From Epiperipatus broadwayi (taxonomy: Eukaryota; Onychophora; Udeonychophora; Euonychophora; Peripatidae): 64,000 nt of DNA. Below, one piece after another: positions 11,923 through 24,740 of the stretch (the stretch's first letter is position 1; each line of letters begins with the position of its first letter). The stretch spans positions 394,321 through 458,320 of the forward strand of contig JAQFVV010000502.1 in assembly GCA_028023455.1 (NCBI GenBank), in the 5' to 3' direction. The notes below the pieces were generated by a model. The model saw only the letters and a program-made list of their open reading frames with translations, was not told where the DNA came from and did not search any database. The translations under genes and the position numbers were made by a program.

Positions 11923-14900
11923 CTAAGAACCAGTCCATGTGGATAGGTAGATTTCTTTGGGTGCAAGAAGCTTATCTTTTTTTCGAATAGAATTAAATGT
12001 ATTTTTAATAAATAGTTGTAAATCCAATGGAGAATTTGTTGTAACTATATGGCATCTAAGTAACCATATTACATGGTTAATAAATATGCATCTTCTGATA
12101 TTGCAGAAATTACCCATTTTAATATTATGAATGATATCAAAGAGTTCTTGATTGTGATTATTGAAATAATTTTGAATTATATATTTTGCTTCTCTTAGTC
12201 CCGAGCAAGAAACAAGAATATGATCAAATGTTTCACTATCTTTTTTACACAAAATACCTAATGAATCAATCCTTTTCGATCCTCTATTTGAAACAAGGAA
12301 ATCGTTGGTAGGAAGTGAAGATAGATTTATTTTAATGATAAAATCAATATATTTAGGCATTAAATACAATTTTCTCATTTTATTAAAAAGATTGATATTA
12401 GTCACTTCAAGATAACTACGAGGGCATATCAGCTGAGGATTTATCATTTTAAACGTGTCCCAATATGTGTGCTTATTATTAAAAAGGATTTCATTTAAAT
12501 CCATTTGTTTATCAATAAGTGAGATGAGAAGTTGTAGCCAATTTTTTTTTTAATATTCGGGGGAGGCGTATCTGTGGGAATGATTGTGTCAATAATGTTT
12601 TGGTAATTAAATTCAATCTTGATGTAGTACAATAAATTAATTATATTTTTAATTAATAATGTATTAATTGAATGTAAACCTAGGCCATTAAGTATTTTTG
12701 GATTTTGCATTTTACGTATACTGATACAGACCACTTTTTTTTTTCCAAAGGAGGCCAGAGCACAATGAGTTAATTTGCGAAGTAAATTTTTTAGTAGGGT
12801 TTAAAATCGGTAAATAATAATTAATTCTGCTGAAAACAAGAGAATTTAGTAAGAGAACTTTATCATATAAAGATAAGTAAATGCTTTTTAGAGAATCTAT
12901 TTTTTTTTGTTGATATAATCAGTTTGTCTTGTAACATTTTCCTCATTTTGTTTGGTGAAAGGTACAGTGGTATACCTAAAAAAGGTTGAGGTTTTGATGA
13001 GAAACATGCAGGGACTTTTCTCCTGAATGAAGTTTCTAAACTGCAGACTTCTCTAGATTAAAATTTAATTTGTATTCCGATGAAAACTTTTTAAAGATTT
13101 TTTCAAGTTCTGGTAGGTGTTTAGCTGATGGCAGCATTACAACAATATCATCCATAATTTCTTTGTTTAGAAAAGGAACAAAAACTCCAGGAAGTTTTGT
13201 TTCCATTTCTATGAGAAGGGGGTTATTATAAGTAATGAATAAAAGTGCACTCAAGAGTGAGCCCTGAGGAATAGAAATTGATGGTTTAAAGCCAGGTGCA
13301 ATTCTACCATTGAGTGTAATGAAAATTTCTCTATTAAATAGAAGATTATCATAGTAAGATAGATGGAAGACATTTCATATTGTTGTAGTGTTTTCATTAA
13401 TATTTCAATTCTTACTGAATCAAATGCTGCTATAATATCTAGTTGTACAGCTATTGGCTTTGATTTTCTCTTAATTCTAATGTATTCTGTTAAAATTTTA
13501 AAAAGGCAAATTGCATGCATTGTGGATGAACCTTTCTTTGCATATTGAGTAGAAGAAATATTATCTAAAATCTTTTGTTGAATCTTGTCTTTAATCAGCC
13601 CTTCTATGATCTTAATAAGAAGAGGAGTCATAGAGATAGGTCTTATATTTGATGTAATAGAGGGAAGACCTTTCTTTTTTAAAAAAGGCACCAATGAAAT
13701 AGGGTAGAGGCCAGGTATGTCTTGACAACTTGAGGCTATGATGTCAATGACACCTTTTATAATTGGAACAGTAAAGTGAGCCAAATGTGATAGTACAAAT
13801 TTTGGGAGGCCATGAGAGCCAGGATGTGTTTTTTCAGGAAGTGAATTTAATTTGTTTAAAATTAATTGCTCAGTTATTTATTGTTGAATATGGTTCTAAT
13901 TTGATTGCCGGATGTTGTACGAAGTTTATTGAAGAAGAAATTCCTAATAATCATTAGCATTGAAGAACCAACATAGTTGGCTCCATTGTCTAAAATGGAT
14001 AAAAGTGTAATAAGTTTTGGTTTTGATCCTAATGCCCAACGAATATAACTTTTAGTCCAGGCATGTCTACTGGCTAGAAAAACTTTAGATCTCTTAATAG
14101 AAATATTTTCAGCTAGTGCCCTTTGTAATTCTTTATATTTAATTTTAATTTGAAGTGTTTTATTAATATTAAGTGTCGTAGAGGGCATTGAATTCATTAT
14201 GGCAGACAGAGAATCTATTTCTTTTAGCATTTTACATGGTCCATTTTGTTTTCTACAAAAATAATTGGTTATGGCTCTTAGAATTTCAGTAAAAGTAAAC
14301 CAGTCATCAATCAGTGGCCGAGATAGAATATTTGCCTTGTGAAAATAAATGTAGGCCTCAGAAAAGACAGCCTTGGGAGTTGTAAATTTATTAATTAGTC
14401 TTGATGTTCTTGGAAGACCATCAATAATATTAATTGGCCCATTTATCCAAAGCAAAATTTTTAAAGCTAGGTGATCAGAGAAAAAAACATGTTTTAGAGA
14501 TGTTTCAATCTTGAAATGAATGTCAGGAGAGTAATAAATCAAATCTATAATTGAAGAATACTGTTTTGTGTAGAAAGAATAAGCATTATTATTAAAGAAA
14601 CTTGAGCTGACATGAGACCATAATTAATTAAATGTAAATATTTTCTGTCAAATGTGTGATAAGGAAGATTAAAATGGCCCAATAGAATAGTTGATGCTGA
14701 ACTATGATAAAGAGCCAAGTTAATTATATTTATTACTTTATAAATTGTATTACTATTATTTTGTAAGATAGAGATATATTACATTTAGATTTGTCTGACC
14801 AAATACAAAATTAACTATTATAACATTTGAATCTAAATGGATAATATTAAAGGTTGTAAATTTAGAGATGCGATTTACTATGAATGCAACTCCTCCTGAT

Positions 14901-15100
14901 GGAGAATTTGCTATGGAGAATTTAAATAGACCTAGTGAAGATAAAATTTCTGATATTTTGCAGTTGCTGTTTATATGTAATTTATTTTCTGCAAAGAAAA
15001 TAATATCTGGTGTTTCTTTTAAGAAAAAATCTTTTATAGCATAGACACGTTGTAAAGAGTTTAATCCTCTTACATTTATACCTATTATTTTAATTTTCAT
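11923..15100 (-). pseudogene. ORF2 endonuclease and reverse transcriptase (broken)
   Basis: ORF2 of the same element nicks target DNA and copies the element RNA. Open pieces run in order. 15100-14756 is the APE-type endonuclease N-terminus (INVRGLN, IIFFAENKLH). 14542-13874 holds the endonuclease end (FFSDHLALKI) and a linker with RSKVFLASRHAW. 13784-13251 is RT with NIRPISMTP and motif A LDIIAAFDSV. 13254-13036 carries motif C, here IMDDIVVM. 12734-12495 has NGLGLHSI. 12504-11923 has the C-terminal C-x2-C...H-x4-C-like motif (GILCKKDSETFDHILVSC). The total is about 1,060 codons, the usual size, but at least four frameshifts or stops separate the pieces. Confidence 0.75.
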
Positions 15101-15174
15101 TGAGTATTGATTAAAACTAGAATTTTAAAATATAAATTAAATTTGATTAGGCATCAATGGAAAAAATGAAAGAA

Positions 15175-17595
15175 TCATTCCAATATATCAAATCCAACTA
15201 AGGGTGAGAATTGGAAATCACTCTCTTTGTCTTCTACCACTTCAGGTGTTAATAAATTAAGATGTGACCCTGAATTTGTAGGAGTGATATATGCAATCAC
15301 ATTATTTATTGTACTTAATGATGTATTAGACTTCTCTATTTGCATTAGATTATCTAATTCATTTTCATATTCTTGATTTTTTTTAATTTTCTTTTTCTTT
15401 TTGTTAGGATGTTTTAGTAATAGAATTTAAGTCATTATCAGAGCCACAAAGTGTGCTTGAACTATTAGAAGAATCATTTGTTATTATTTCAGTAGTTTTA
15501 TCTAAATTTGTAATTAAATTTCTTTCTTTTTTTCGTTTATTTAATCTTGGTAAACTTTTATTTAAATGAGAATTAATTAATTGTTCAGAAGTATTAAGAA
15601 AACATTGATCTTCTATTTATTTTTTATTTTTTTCTATTTCTTCATGAAGAATCCCTGTAATCTCTTGTGATTTGAGTTGTTGATTTCTTTCTAATTGGCT
15701 ACTTTGCCTATTTTGAATATTAATAATTGAAGAAGAATTATGAGAAAAAGAATTTCTATGATGATCAATGTTTGATGCAAAACAGGAATCTTCCCGTTGT
15801 TTGATTTGATAATCCAAAACTGGGCAATGGTGAAACTTAGACGATTTAATATTACATCTTTGGCAAAAACTTTTCGGACAGTCTTTAATTAGATGGTCTC
15901 TTGATTTGCATATATAGCACTGTGATGGAACTCCTTGAAAACTTATTACTAAGTTAGTCTTTGCAACCGTATGAAATGATGGGATGTCTAAAGCAGTGAT
16001 ATTTTCTTTAAGGGCTAAATTAAATGAGGCTATGTTCGAAAGCACATGGGAAGGAGCTCCCTTCTCATTTAAAAAAAACTCTGAAGTTATGCCATAAATG
16101 TTTAGTATTTTTTGAAGATCATGTGAATCAAATCCTGGATAGCAATTTCTTATAATACCTTTTAGGGATCTTTTTATATTTAAATCAACTTTACATAACC
16201 ATAAATCTCCAAGCATTCTGTAAGTATTTATAAAAGCTGTTTTGTATGTAATAGAAGCAAATTCTAAAATAAGATATCTTTTGTTTTGATGATGATACAC
16301 TTTATTTATATAATTCCAATGTTTATTTAAACTAAGAGTGTTATATAATAAATCTATAGGGAAGAGTAAAGCTTTAATGTCATTGTTAGTTGCTGAGATA
16401 ATTAATGTGTTCTCCTTTTGATATACTTTGAAAGAGTCTAAAAGTGCTTGAGGAATAGATAAATTAAATTTTTTATTGATTTTATTAAAATCGACCCATG
16501 AGGGAGTAAAAGAATTATCTGCATTTTTTGTGTTAATAATTGATACTTTTGTGCGATCAAAATGAGTTTGCTCTATTTCTTCATCATCATCTTCAAGGTC
16601 TAGAGAGAGAAGTGAGTTTTGTGAAGAATGATGTGAGATAGTACAATTGTTTGTTGGTATTTTAGTTTTAACCTTCTGAGCATAGCTCATTTTGTTTTCA
16701 TTAATTTCTTTATTATCATTTTCATGTAATATTGAGTAATGATAACTATTGTCTTTATTTATATTCTTGCAAACTTCAACAGTTTTATTTTGTTTAGCTT
16801 TATCCACAGTCTTATGTTCTTTATCATTAACCCTGGTATCAATCAAATTGCTAATTTCATTTGAAGAATCATCACTATCTTCTATGCAATTTTTTTTAAA
16901 GTTTGAATTGTTAGTTTTATTATATAACTCAAAACTAAACTTTTTATCATTCAAAATATTAGGAGATGAAATTAGAGTATTGTTATTTTATTTCCAATAG
17001 ACTCTTGATTATAAATACCCACATAATCATGTAAGTTTTGATTTTTCAATTTTGGATTATTTTCTTTTACATTTTCTGAAGCAGAGCTTAAGTCAAATTT
17101 ATCAACATTTGTTGGCAATTCAATACCATTTTCATTATTTATCTTTTGAACTTCCGAAGTTTTAAAATTTGATATTTGTTTAGAAATGATATTAGTGTTA
17201 GAAAAAATTTTATGTAGTAGTACTTTTTTTGACTTTTTTGTAATTTGCTGATTTGAACTTTTAATAGAATGAATTGAAGCATTTGCTACAATAAATTTTT
17301 TTTGTTCTAAATTTCCATTTCCATTGTTATCTGAATTATAATAACGTTCTAATTTAGAATTAGGTTTAACAATGCTTTCTTTCAATATTATTTTTGAATT
17401 ATTTGTTTCATTTTCATTTTCAAAAGAAGTTTCACAGGAAATTTTAATAGATTTCTTTTTTATATCTTTTGTTGACATTGTTTTTGATGTTTTAAACTCA
17501 TTTTGCATAGGAACATTTTTGTCATCCATTACTAAGGAATCATGTTTAACTTTTTCATTTGAATTTTCTTCAGAATGACTCTGAATTTTACTCAT
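15175..17595 (-). pseudogene. ORF1 nucleic-acid-binding protein with CCHC knuckles (frameshifted)
   Basis: ORF1 of the L1/Tx1-like element would coat the element RNA. The ATG at 17595 opens 207 codons rich in Ser, Asn and Lys. A frameshift near 16975-16985 passes to the 445-codon frame at 16954-15617. That frame has an acidic stretch (about residues 119-128), a central part probably equivalent to the RNA-binding region (about 195-335) and two zinc knuckles: CYICKSRDHLIKDC at 346-359 (C-x2-C-x4-H-x4-C) and CQRCNIKSSKFHHC at 364-377. After a stop at 15617, element-like coding continues in shifted frames to a TGA at 15177-15175. At least two lesions are present, so it is not functional as it stands. 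Confidence 0.7.
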
Positions 17596-17690
17596 TTGCT
17601 TCTCAACAGACTAAAAGATTTAAGTCTTACCTTTCAAATTAGAACACACAATTCTTCCTTCACACACTACTACTCTTAAAAAAAAATAAT

Positions 17691-18033
17691 AAAATCAGTC
17701 TAAATATCAAACAGCTGTATCAAAAGCTGTTTAATAGTTTAACATATAATTGCTATTTCGTGCAATGTGTAAATTAAAACATTTATAAATAAAGAAAACA
17801 AATATTTATAAAAACTAAAATTAAACAAATGAATTACAATTAATTCATCATTAAAGATAATATGCAAATTATTATTATAGTTATTTAGTTTTTTAATAGA
17901 TTTTACTTTTTCTAGTTGTTAATAAAGGCCTAATGATCCCACTTAAGCAAGAATTTTTTAAAACACAAAAGAGAAAAAAGTTATTACTGTGAACTGCAAA
18001 ATCTTAAATTTGTTATCCCCGAGTCAACATTAT
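17691..18033. other. AT-rich spacer, no gene seen
   Basis: Low-complexity AT-rich DNA between the L1/Tx1-like element and a SINE. Nothing else is supported. Confidence 0.4.
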
Positions 18034-18136
18034 GAAGAGTTGGTGGTCTAGTGGTTAGCATAGCTGCCTTTCAAGCAGCTGGCCCAGGTTCACTTCCCAG
18101 TCAATGCATTTGACATATGAAAATATATATATATAT
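18034..18136 (+). mobile_element. tRNA-Glu-like SINE, tail interrupted by an LTR
   Basis: The head contains TGGTCTAGTGGTTAGCAT (A-box region), an anticodon-type stem-loop GCTGC-CTTTCAA-GCAGC with TTC in the anticodon place, and GGTTCACTTCCC (B-box region). These resemble tRNA-Glu(UUC), but the T-stem pairs poorly, so it is not a working tRNA gene. The tail reads TTTGACATATGAAAA followed by (AT)n, nearly the same as the tail of the SINE at 30936-31045. The LTR starting at 18137 begins exactly in the AT tail. Confidence 0.65.
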
Positions 18137-19170
18137 TGTACCGGTAAAAATCACCATGCTTAATCACACACAGTAATCCGAATTCAAACCCAATCCACGT
18201 CTAGGAATAAATTCCAAAATGCAAACTAAATTCAAACCCAAACCCTGGCATGACCCACCGATGACAACATTACAACGGTACGGGGTTTTCCCTTTACTAG
18301 CTCATCGAAAAACACAGACTAAATTACCTACAATCAGCTATTTCATAGATACCTTATAGTCGGGATATTGGTACGGCTAATAATTTAATGTATATATTTA
18401 AGTTGTCGATACAGACAGCAGGTGATTGACTAGATTTCGAGAGTAATAATGCAAGAGAGACAAATTAGGTTAGATAATTTTTTAATAAATTATTGAAAGC
18501 CAGTAATATTATTTACAGGTACGTAAAACCCTATGTATTTTACAATAAATTGCGCTAGTCATCATAATCGGTTTGTACTGATTAACAAACTCATGCCAAT
18601 ATTTATGTGTTTAAATGGTTGTACAGGTTGATATGAGAATCAGAGTAATTGGAGCACTTAAAATATTTAACCACTAGTTTATATTAGTTGTTTTATTTTA
18701 ATAGATTCAAACCATTGGATACGGCTAAAGGGAGGCGGGTCTTATAAAAATATAATATATAATACTGTGTACGTGGTTGCGGTTGGTACTACAAATAATA
18801 ACTTGCGGTGCTTGATGGAATACCTTGTACTTTGCAGCTTACCAAGTAGATCCGGGACACTACAACCAGGTCTTTTCAACCCGTGATCAGAGTTACTGGA
18901 GAAGATTTTTTTCTCCATACATATAAAACGCCAACTGCGAAGGTAAAGGCTCCACAGGGGAGGTGTTCGGAGTGGATTTTAAAACAAAATTATATAAACG
19001 TTTATCTATCCAAATGTTCACGCAACAGCCGATATAACTATTCAATAAAAACACAAACCAAACGATCGCAAAGTAACAATTAATTAATTTCACTCTGAAA
19101 CCCATAACTCCCCGGTTATTCGGAAGGTAATAACAGATAAAATATTCACTATTATTCTTATCCGATATAT
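18137..19170 (+). mobile_element. Probable solo LTR inserted in the SINE tail
   Basis: The sequence starts TGTACCGG directly after ATAT of an (AT)n run, the same context as the LTRs at 45298 and 50817. It holds a TATA box at 18743-18750 (TATAAAAA after a GC-rich stretch), initiator-like sequence downstream, and AATAAA at 19044-19049. This is the U3-R-U5 order of an LTR of about 1 kb. The 3' end is not certain; the sequence runs into another ATATATAT tract near 19163. No internal region or second LTR is seen, so it is read as a solo LTR. Confidence 0.5.
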
Positions 19171-20363
19171 ATAAAAAATATATAAAATTTTAGACTATTT
19201 TAAGTATTTGAGTTTGGGATAGTTAAAATATTGAGTAAAAAAAATAAAATATTTGAATATTTCTCAACTAATAAATAAATAATTTTAGTTGTAAGAAAAT
19301 TACTTTTAAAATAATATATAAATATTATGGATAAACTTTACTGATTTAATTAGAGTTGAGAAATATTATTATTGTGTTTTGTTTGTAATAAGTATATAAA
19401 ATATAAATTATTAAATGTTATTATTAGGCAAAATATTAATAATTATCATCTCAAGACTAGAAAAAATATTAGAAGAAATTTACTGAAGGTTTTATAAATT
19501 TTAAATAAAAGAAATTTAATAATTAATTATTAAAGATTAATATAAAATTATTACTAGAGGAATTAAAATTATAAAAATTAATTCTTTTTTGTTTTTTTTT
19601 GTATATGTATGAAGAAGAGTATTTTGAATTTTTAGAATGGATGGTTATTTAAATGTTGGAATTTGGAAGACTGGAAGAGAAAACATTAAAATAGGTAGAA
19701 AGATTTAAATTGGAACAGGATCAGTTCTTGACTTACATCATTATTGAGTTTATAACTTTTAATAACGTTGAAGTGATTTTTAAACTACTTTGTGTAGTTG
19801 AGAGATCTAAAGATAAATTAGAGTGTTATATTATATTTAAGATTATTTTCTGTATTTTTGTTTTATCCTTTTTGATTTTTGACTAAATATCTAATTTTGA
19901 CTATACAATAGATTTGTTTTTGATAAGATTACGTCTCATTTATTGTTGGTTTTCATTTATTTTTAAATTTAATAATGATTCTAAATTGAAAAAATTAATG
20001 AATTGTGAATAAAAAATATAAATTCATTATCTTAATTTATCAATAAAATTAATTATTCTATACATTTTGTAATAAGATTTTGATTAAAAATATGATATAA
20101 GGAATGTGATTTTGATAGATTTTTAAATGACTTTGTATAATTTGCAAAATTAAAATTTAAAGAAAATATACAAATTGAAACTTTTAAATTGAGCTAATAT
20201 AAATCCACAAAAAAAATATTATTTATATGATTTTGAATTTATATCATATCTTTACATTAAATTCTTTTAAACAAACAAAAATAAATAACTTAAAATTTAT
20301 GTGGTGGGAATAGAAAAGTCTCATTGCGGGAAATAGTAGTTTAGAATTACGTTCTTAAATGAC

Positions 20364-20418
20364 AACCATGAAACTAAGATCGATTCTTCGATCTGTCTGT
20401 TTCAATATATTCATGGTT
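20364..20418 (+). other. Strong nested hairpin, possible structured RNA
   Basis: AACCATGAA (20364-20372) pairs with TTCATGGTT (20410-20418), and AGATCGA (20377-20383) pairs with TCGATCT (20388-20394) around a 4-base loop TTCT. AAAC at 20371-20374 can also pair with GTTT at 20399-20402. This gives a 55-base hairpin with internal loops in otherwise AT-rich, unstructured DNA. The size would suit a small hairpin RNA, but nothing shows transcription. A short inverted repeat of no function is the alternative. Confidence 0.35.
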
Positions 20419-21504
20419 CGTTACTAATGTATACAATTAAGCACGTGCTGAAGTATAGAGAGCAAAAATATCTATATACATAAATAAGTTTCTTAATAAT
20501 GAATATCACCTTAGCATTGCTAATATTATTACTTTTAGGGATTGAAAATAAGTTTTTCTAATTATTAGAAATGGAAAATTTTTTTAATTAGCATTAGAAG
20601 TATGTTAGATGTTGGTTAATACATATACATAGAAGAATAATGTTATTAGCACTTATGTAGAAGAGATAAAATAATGGATTTACTATATAACTTTATGATA
20701 ATATAAGCTACCATTTTTAGTTTAAATTAAGTCTTTAAGAGATGTCATTGAATAACTAATTTGTTATTCATTCAAAAATGTCTACATTACTCAGTTATTA
20801 AATCAAAAGATTCATAAGGTTATAAGATATGTGTAACAACAATTTTCCAACTGTAAATTTCAGAGTCATTGATTGTCTCCCTAAATTATTAAAATGCGTT
20901 TCTATGTTTATATAACAATTTTGATTTTTCTAGCTATATGCATAAAAATTCTAACATTAATATTTTTTCATTACTATCTTTTCAGTTTTGAAGTTCCTGA
21001 AAGTAAAAATTCAATAATAGGGACAGAATTTACTAGATTAGTGATCTAACATTGTGATTTTTCATGAGAAGATACAATCAATAATAAATCATTTTGCAAC
21101 TAGATTTTGGACAGGAGACTCAACTTCAGAAACATTACATGTTTAGCATTATTTAACATCCTTATGCAAACTATGGAAATGAGACTTCAAAAAGACATTA
21201 TCAAAGTGGCCTATCTAACAAAATCTATCTTGGATTACCATTTTAGAAAATTAGTCATTAATGAAATACACATCATTATATTGAAATTATATTAATGGGG
21301 TAAAGCAGACACTAGTAACAGTAAATACGATAAACATTTTTAATTTTTGTTTTGGCTATATTTTTCTTGATGAAAACTTTTCAAGAGCTGAAAAGAGACA
21401 GAACTTGTAGTTGAAAGGTTGACAAGATGTAAAATTGATATTACTATCAGCAAAACTCAATTTTTTTAGAAAAGCAAATCATCCAGTGAAATAAGTTTAC
21501 AGAG

Positions 21505-21810
21505 CTCAATCTTTGGTGAAATATAACCTTGCATCTTTTATTCTTGAAATTTCTATATTATTAATTGAAGGCCATGAATTGTATGAGCAAATTGTTTCTA
21601 TTTTATCAGACTTTATGCTCCAATATTAAATTCAAAAAGTTCAGATAAAAAATATTTGTATTCCTTTCTTGGACAGAACTGAACCTTATATGAAATCTAA
21701 CTTGATATCTTTTATTCTTGAAATTTCTACTTTATTAATTAAACGCTATGAATGGCATAAGCAAATCAGAATTTATGGTCCAATATTATACTCGGAAATT
21801 TCAGAGAAAG
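21505..21810. repeat. Two-copy direct repeat, period 174 bp
   Basis: The segment with TTTATTCTTGAAATTTCT at 21537 recurs at 21711. Flanking blocks (TTATTAATT..., CTATGAAT..., CCAATATTA..., TCAGA) are in the same order, so the second unit is a diverged direct duplicate. No coding potential. Confidence 0.55.
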
Positions 21811-22599
21811 AATTAGCTTGGAATATTTGATGCATAGGTTAGTAGAAAAGGTAAAAATCATTCAAAGTTATATAGTAATTAGGCTGCTAACATAAATGGC
21901 CCAATATTATTGAATTTTAGCATAACACATGGATTGACAATCACAAAAACTTTGTTTAAACATAAAAAGTCACTGTAAAGTGATTTAGATACTTCTACCC
22001 ATAATGTAATTTTATTATAATTAAGACTCAGAATGCAAAGAGGTTAAAAGTTCAGCTCACTAACAGGTACTGATTGGTGGGTCGATCATCAACCAGCGTT
22101 CAAATGCTAAAATTATAACTATATTAAAAATAGATCTATTTCCATCATATTCATATAAACTTTGATGGTTTTAAAACACATACTGCAATTGTTAAATTGA
22201 ATTTTGAAAACTAATATGTCACTGAAGCATAAAATTATCTTAAAGAACTGTTATAGATACAAACAAATTCATTCTTGAGTTCATCAAGAATCATGTTTCT
22301 GAGCATGATTCTGTTAATAGTGATTGATTAAAAACAATTTGACTGTATAATAAATTGAATGAGGAACATTGAAAAATATACATAATTATAAAACTGAATA
22401 TTTGTAAATACTGTAAATAAATAAAATTTTATCCACTTAGGAGTGCTTTTTATTATCTCAGTAATCTATGCCCACTAAAGCTTTGAAATGCTAACTTTTT
22501 CACAATTCCATGATCTTAACGTTTGCTACTTGCCTGTTAATTAAGTCATGTTTATATTTGTATATTAGCATAGCTTTTTTTATTTTTCTTTTATTGTTA

Positions 22600-23101
22600 T
22601 TTTTTCATTTGCAATATTTTTACACTTATAATTGAAATCAAAACCATAAATACACGATTTATTATGGTTGTAAAAAACAGATGCTGAAATATTATTATCC
22701 ACTATGCAATTTTGTTTCCATTTTTGAACTCATTTTAATAATAGCAAGTGTTCTTTAGTTCTTTTTTCCAATGTACATCTAGATTCACCTATATATCCAC
22801 TGCCACACCTACATATCCATTTATAAATGACACAATTTTTATTTATAAATGAAGTTTTATCTTTGGAGTTATTTATTAATTTGTTTAATGTAGGAGGTGT
22901 GTAAAATGCAATATTACATATTCCTTTATAAATTTTCCTTATAAAATTTACTTGATCATTTGAAATATATGGGATTGATATCCATATTTTTTTATTAGCA
23001 GGAGAATCAATATTATTATTAAAATTTTTATTTTTATATTTTGTATTAAAATCTCTAACAACATTATATATGTGATTATAACTGTAGCCAACATTTAACA
23101 A
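22600..23101 (-). pseudogene. Penelope-like element, GIY-YIG endonuclease remnant
   Basis: The 123-codon frame (23101-22730) contains KIWISIPYI..., then KDKTSFINKN, and the core CVIYKWICRCGSGYIGE followed by RTKEH. This is the CCHH-type GIY-YIG endonuclease typical of the C-terminus of Penelope-like retroelements; a stand-alone homing endonuclease is much less likely. After an in-frame TGA, coding-like sequence continues (VQKWKQNCIVDNN...) to about 22600, consistent with the natural C-terminus. The RT part is missing upstream, where (AT)n begins at 23155. It is therefore a truncated, mutated copy. Confidence 0.75.
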
Positions 23102-23147
23102 TTTATTTGAATATATTTATTTTTGCCTTTAGATATTGCAAAGACTA

Positions 23148-23414
<267 letters not shown>

Positions 23415-23475
23415 TATGTATTTCCTTTGGTTAGTTTGTTATATATTAATATTTTGATATATATATATATATATA

Positions 23476-23496
23476 GTGCCAAGGCCAAATTGGCAC
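23476..23496. repeat. Small hairpin inside an AT tract
   Basis: GTGCCAA and TTGGCAC flank a 7-base loop, and the neighbouring AT runs extend the pairing. It may be the fused ends of a deleted TIR element. Confidence 0.3.
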
Positions 23497-24189
23497 ATAT
23501 ATATAAAATAATTTTGTTCTAAAAAAAAAAAAATTTAAATAATCTTTCATAAAAGAAAAACGTATTTAAATGTTGAAGAGTGTATTACAGTTTGTTTTCC
23601 AAAAGATATGAGTCAAATAGTTTTCTATCATTAGTTTTGAAATAAAAGTTAAAATTGATTCATTAAAAGAGGGGAGGGGAGTATTGGTTAGAAAAGTTAA
23701 ACTAAAGGTTTTATAAAAAGGAAGTAAAGAGTTTATTATTATTAGTTGAAATACAATTTAAAAGCTTTAAAAAAATATATAAATCTCTTCATTTAAATTA
23801 AAGAAGAAAAATAATCTTAAAACTATTTTTGATTTTAGAATAGTAAAATATATATGTGTGTGCGAATGTAAATAAATGTAAGCTGTTAATAAGAGATATA
23901 ATAAATGCGTGTTAAAATCGTATTGAAAAACACATGAAAATAAATCTTGAAATGAAAGTTAAAAAAGAAATTATATTTGGAAAACACAGTGATGGCTATT
24001 AAGTTAAGTAAAGATTTTAAAAAACCACACCAGTGGTGGGCCACTAATTAAATATATAAAAACAATACATTTACGAAAGCTACTGCTAATTAAACAATTG
24101 TCAAAAACACATTGTCATAGGATTAATTACCAATGGAATTCGACAACAGATATTTGCCAGAGGATATTACACGGATAACATGTCACAGG

Positions 24190-24740
24190 TATAAATAGAC
24201 TCTTTTTTTTATCGGACAATTAATTGAGAGAGTTTTTTCAGTCTAGTTTGCAGTGACAGTCTTGTTCCAGTTCAGACAACAGTGCTATTTTTATTATGTA
24301 TACAGAAACAAAAATTCATTGTTGAGCAGCTTTTGGAAATATATGCTTGTGCTTCAGCCTTTTTAGTCCAACAAGATCATCAAAACCTGCCTGTAAAATA
24401 ATGTCTGCATAAAAACTCAGAAATCCTCCGTCAAATGTTCAACTGTCTTCAAGAATAAAACCAATGGATTTACATAAAATCTCTTCATTAAACATCCAAA
24501 TCTAACCAGTTAGATATACTCTATCAGAAGCAGCCAACAACAAGCAATATCCATGCTCCTAAAATCCTAGGTAAACATTTAATTATTATCATTTATACAT
24601 AGTAGCCACCACTATAATTCGTCAATCCTACCGAGTAAAGTAATTTGAACTCTTACGCATGCATAAAATGAACTATTGATGTGCGTGTGTGGGAATGTGA
24701 GATAATTTAACGATGTCACATATTATTTATGCTTTTCACC
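24190..24740 (+). mobile_element. LTR-like promoter/R region fragment
   Basis: A TATA box (GGTATAAATAGACTC near 24190) is followed by T-rich sequence and GTTTGCAGTGACAGTC-type initiator sequence. AATAAA lies near 24464 and a possible LTR end GATGTCACA near 24720. The order resembles an LTR, but the 5' end was not located and no partner LTR is seen. The solo LTR that starts at 24741 follows directly. Confidence 0.3.

Larger units (their letters stand above)
11793..17690 (-). mobile_element. Near full-length L1/Tx1-like non-LTR retrotransposon, inactive
   Basis: Read on the minus strand, the element has a 5' region near 17.64-17.69 kb, ORF1 with CCHC knuckles (17595-15175), ORF2 with endonuclease, RT and C-terminal motif (15100-11923), and a short 3' end with a reverse-strand AATAAA near 11825 followed by a plus-strand T run near 11793. 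ORF1 plus ORF2 order, zinc-knuckle ORF1 and an APE-type endonuclease are features of L1/Tx1 and of CR1/Jockey-type elements. The RT linker (RS...W...) favours L1/Tx1, but this is a judgement. Several frameshifts and stops break both ORFs. The exact ends and target duplication were not determined. Confidence 0.75.
19171..22590. other. Very AT-rich sequence, no gene seen
   Basis: Extremely AT-rich with no supported exon. It includes a structured hairpin at 20364-20418 and a two-copy direct repeat at about 21505-21810, both listed separately. A 62-codon frame at 21107-21295 has no family features. Confidence 0.4.

Noticed and set aside
18041-18115. A functional tRNA-Glu gene
   Set aside because: The T-stem pairs poorly, the acceptor stem is not convincing and a SINE tail follows; it is a tRNA-derived SINE head.
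22730-23101. Stand-alone GIY-YIG homing endonuclease
   Set aside because: The conserved pattern and flanking segments match the C-terminal endonuclease of Penelope-like retroelements, and the frame is broken.
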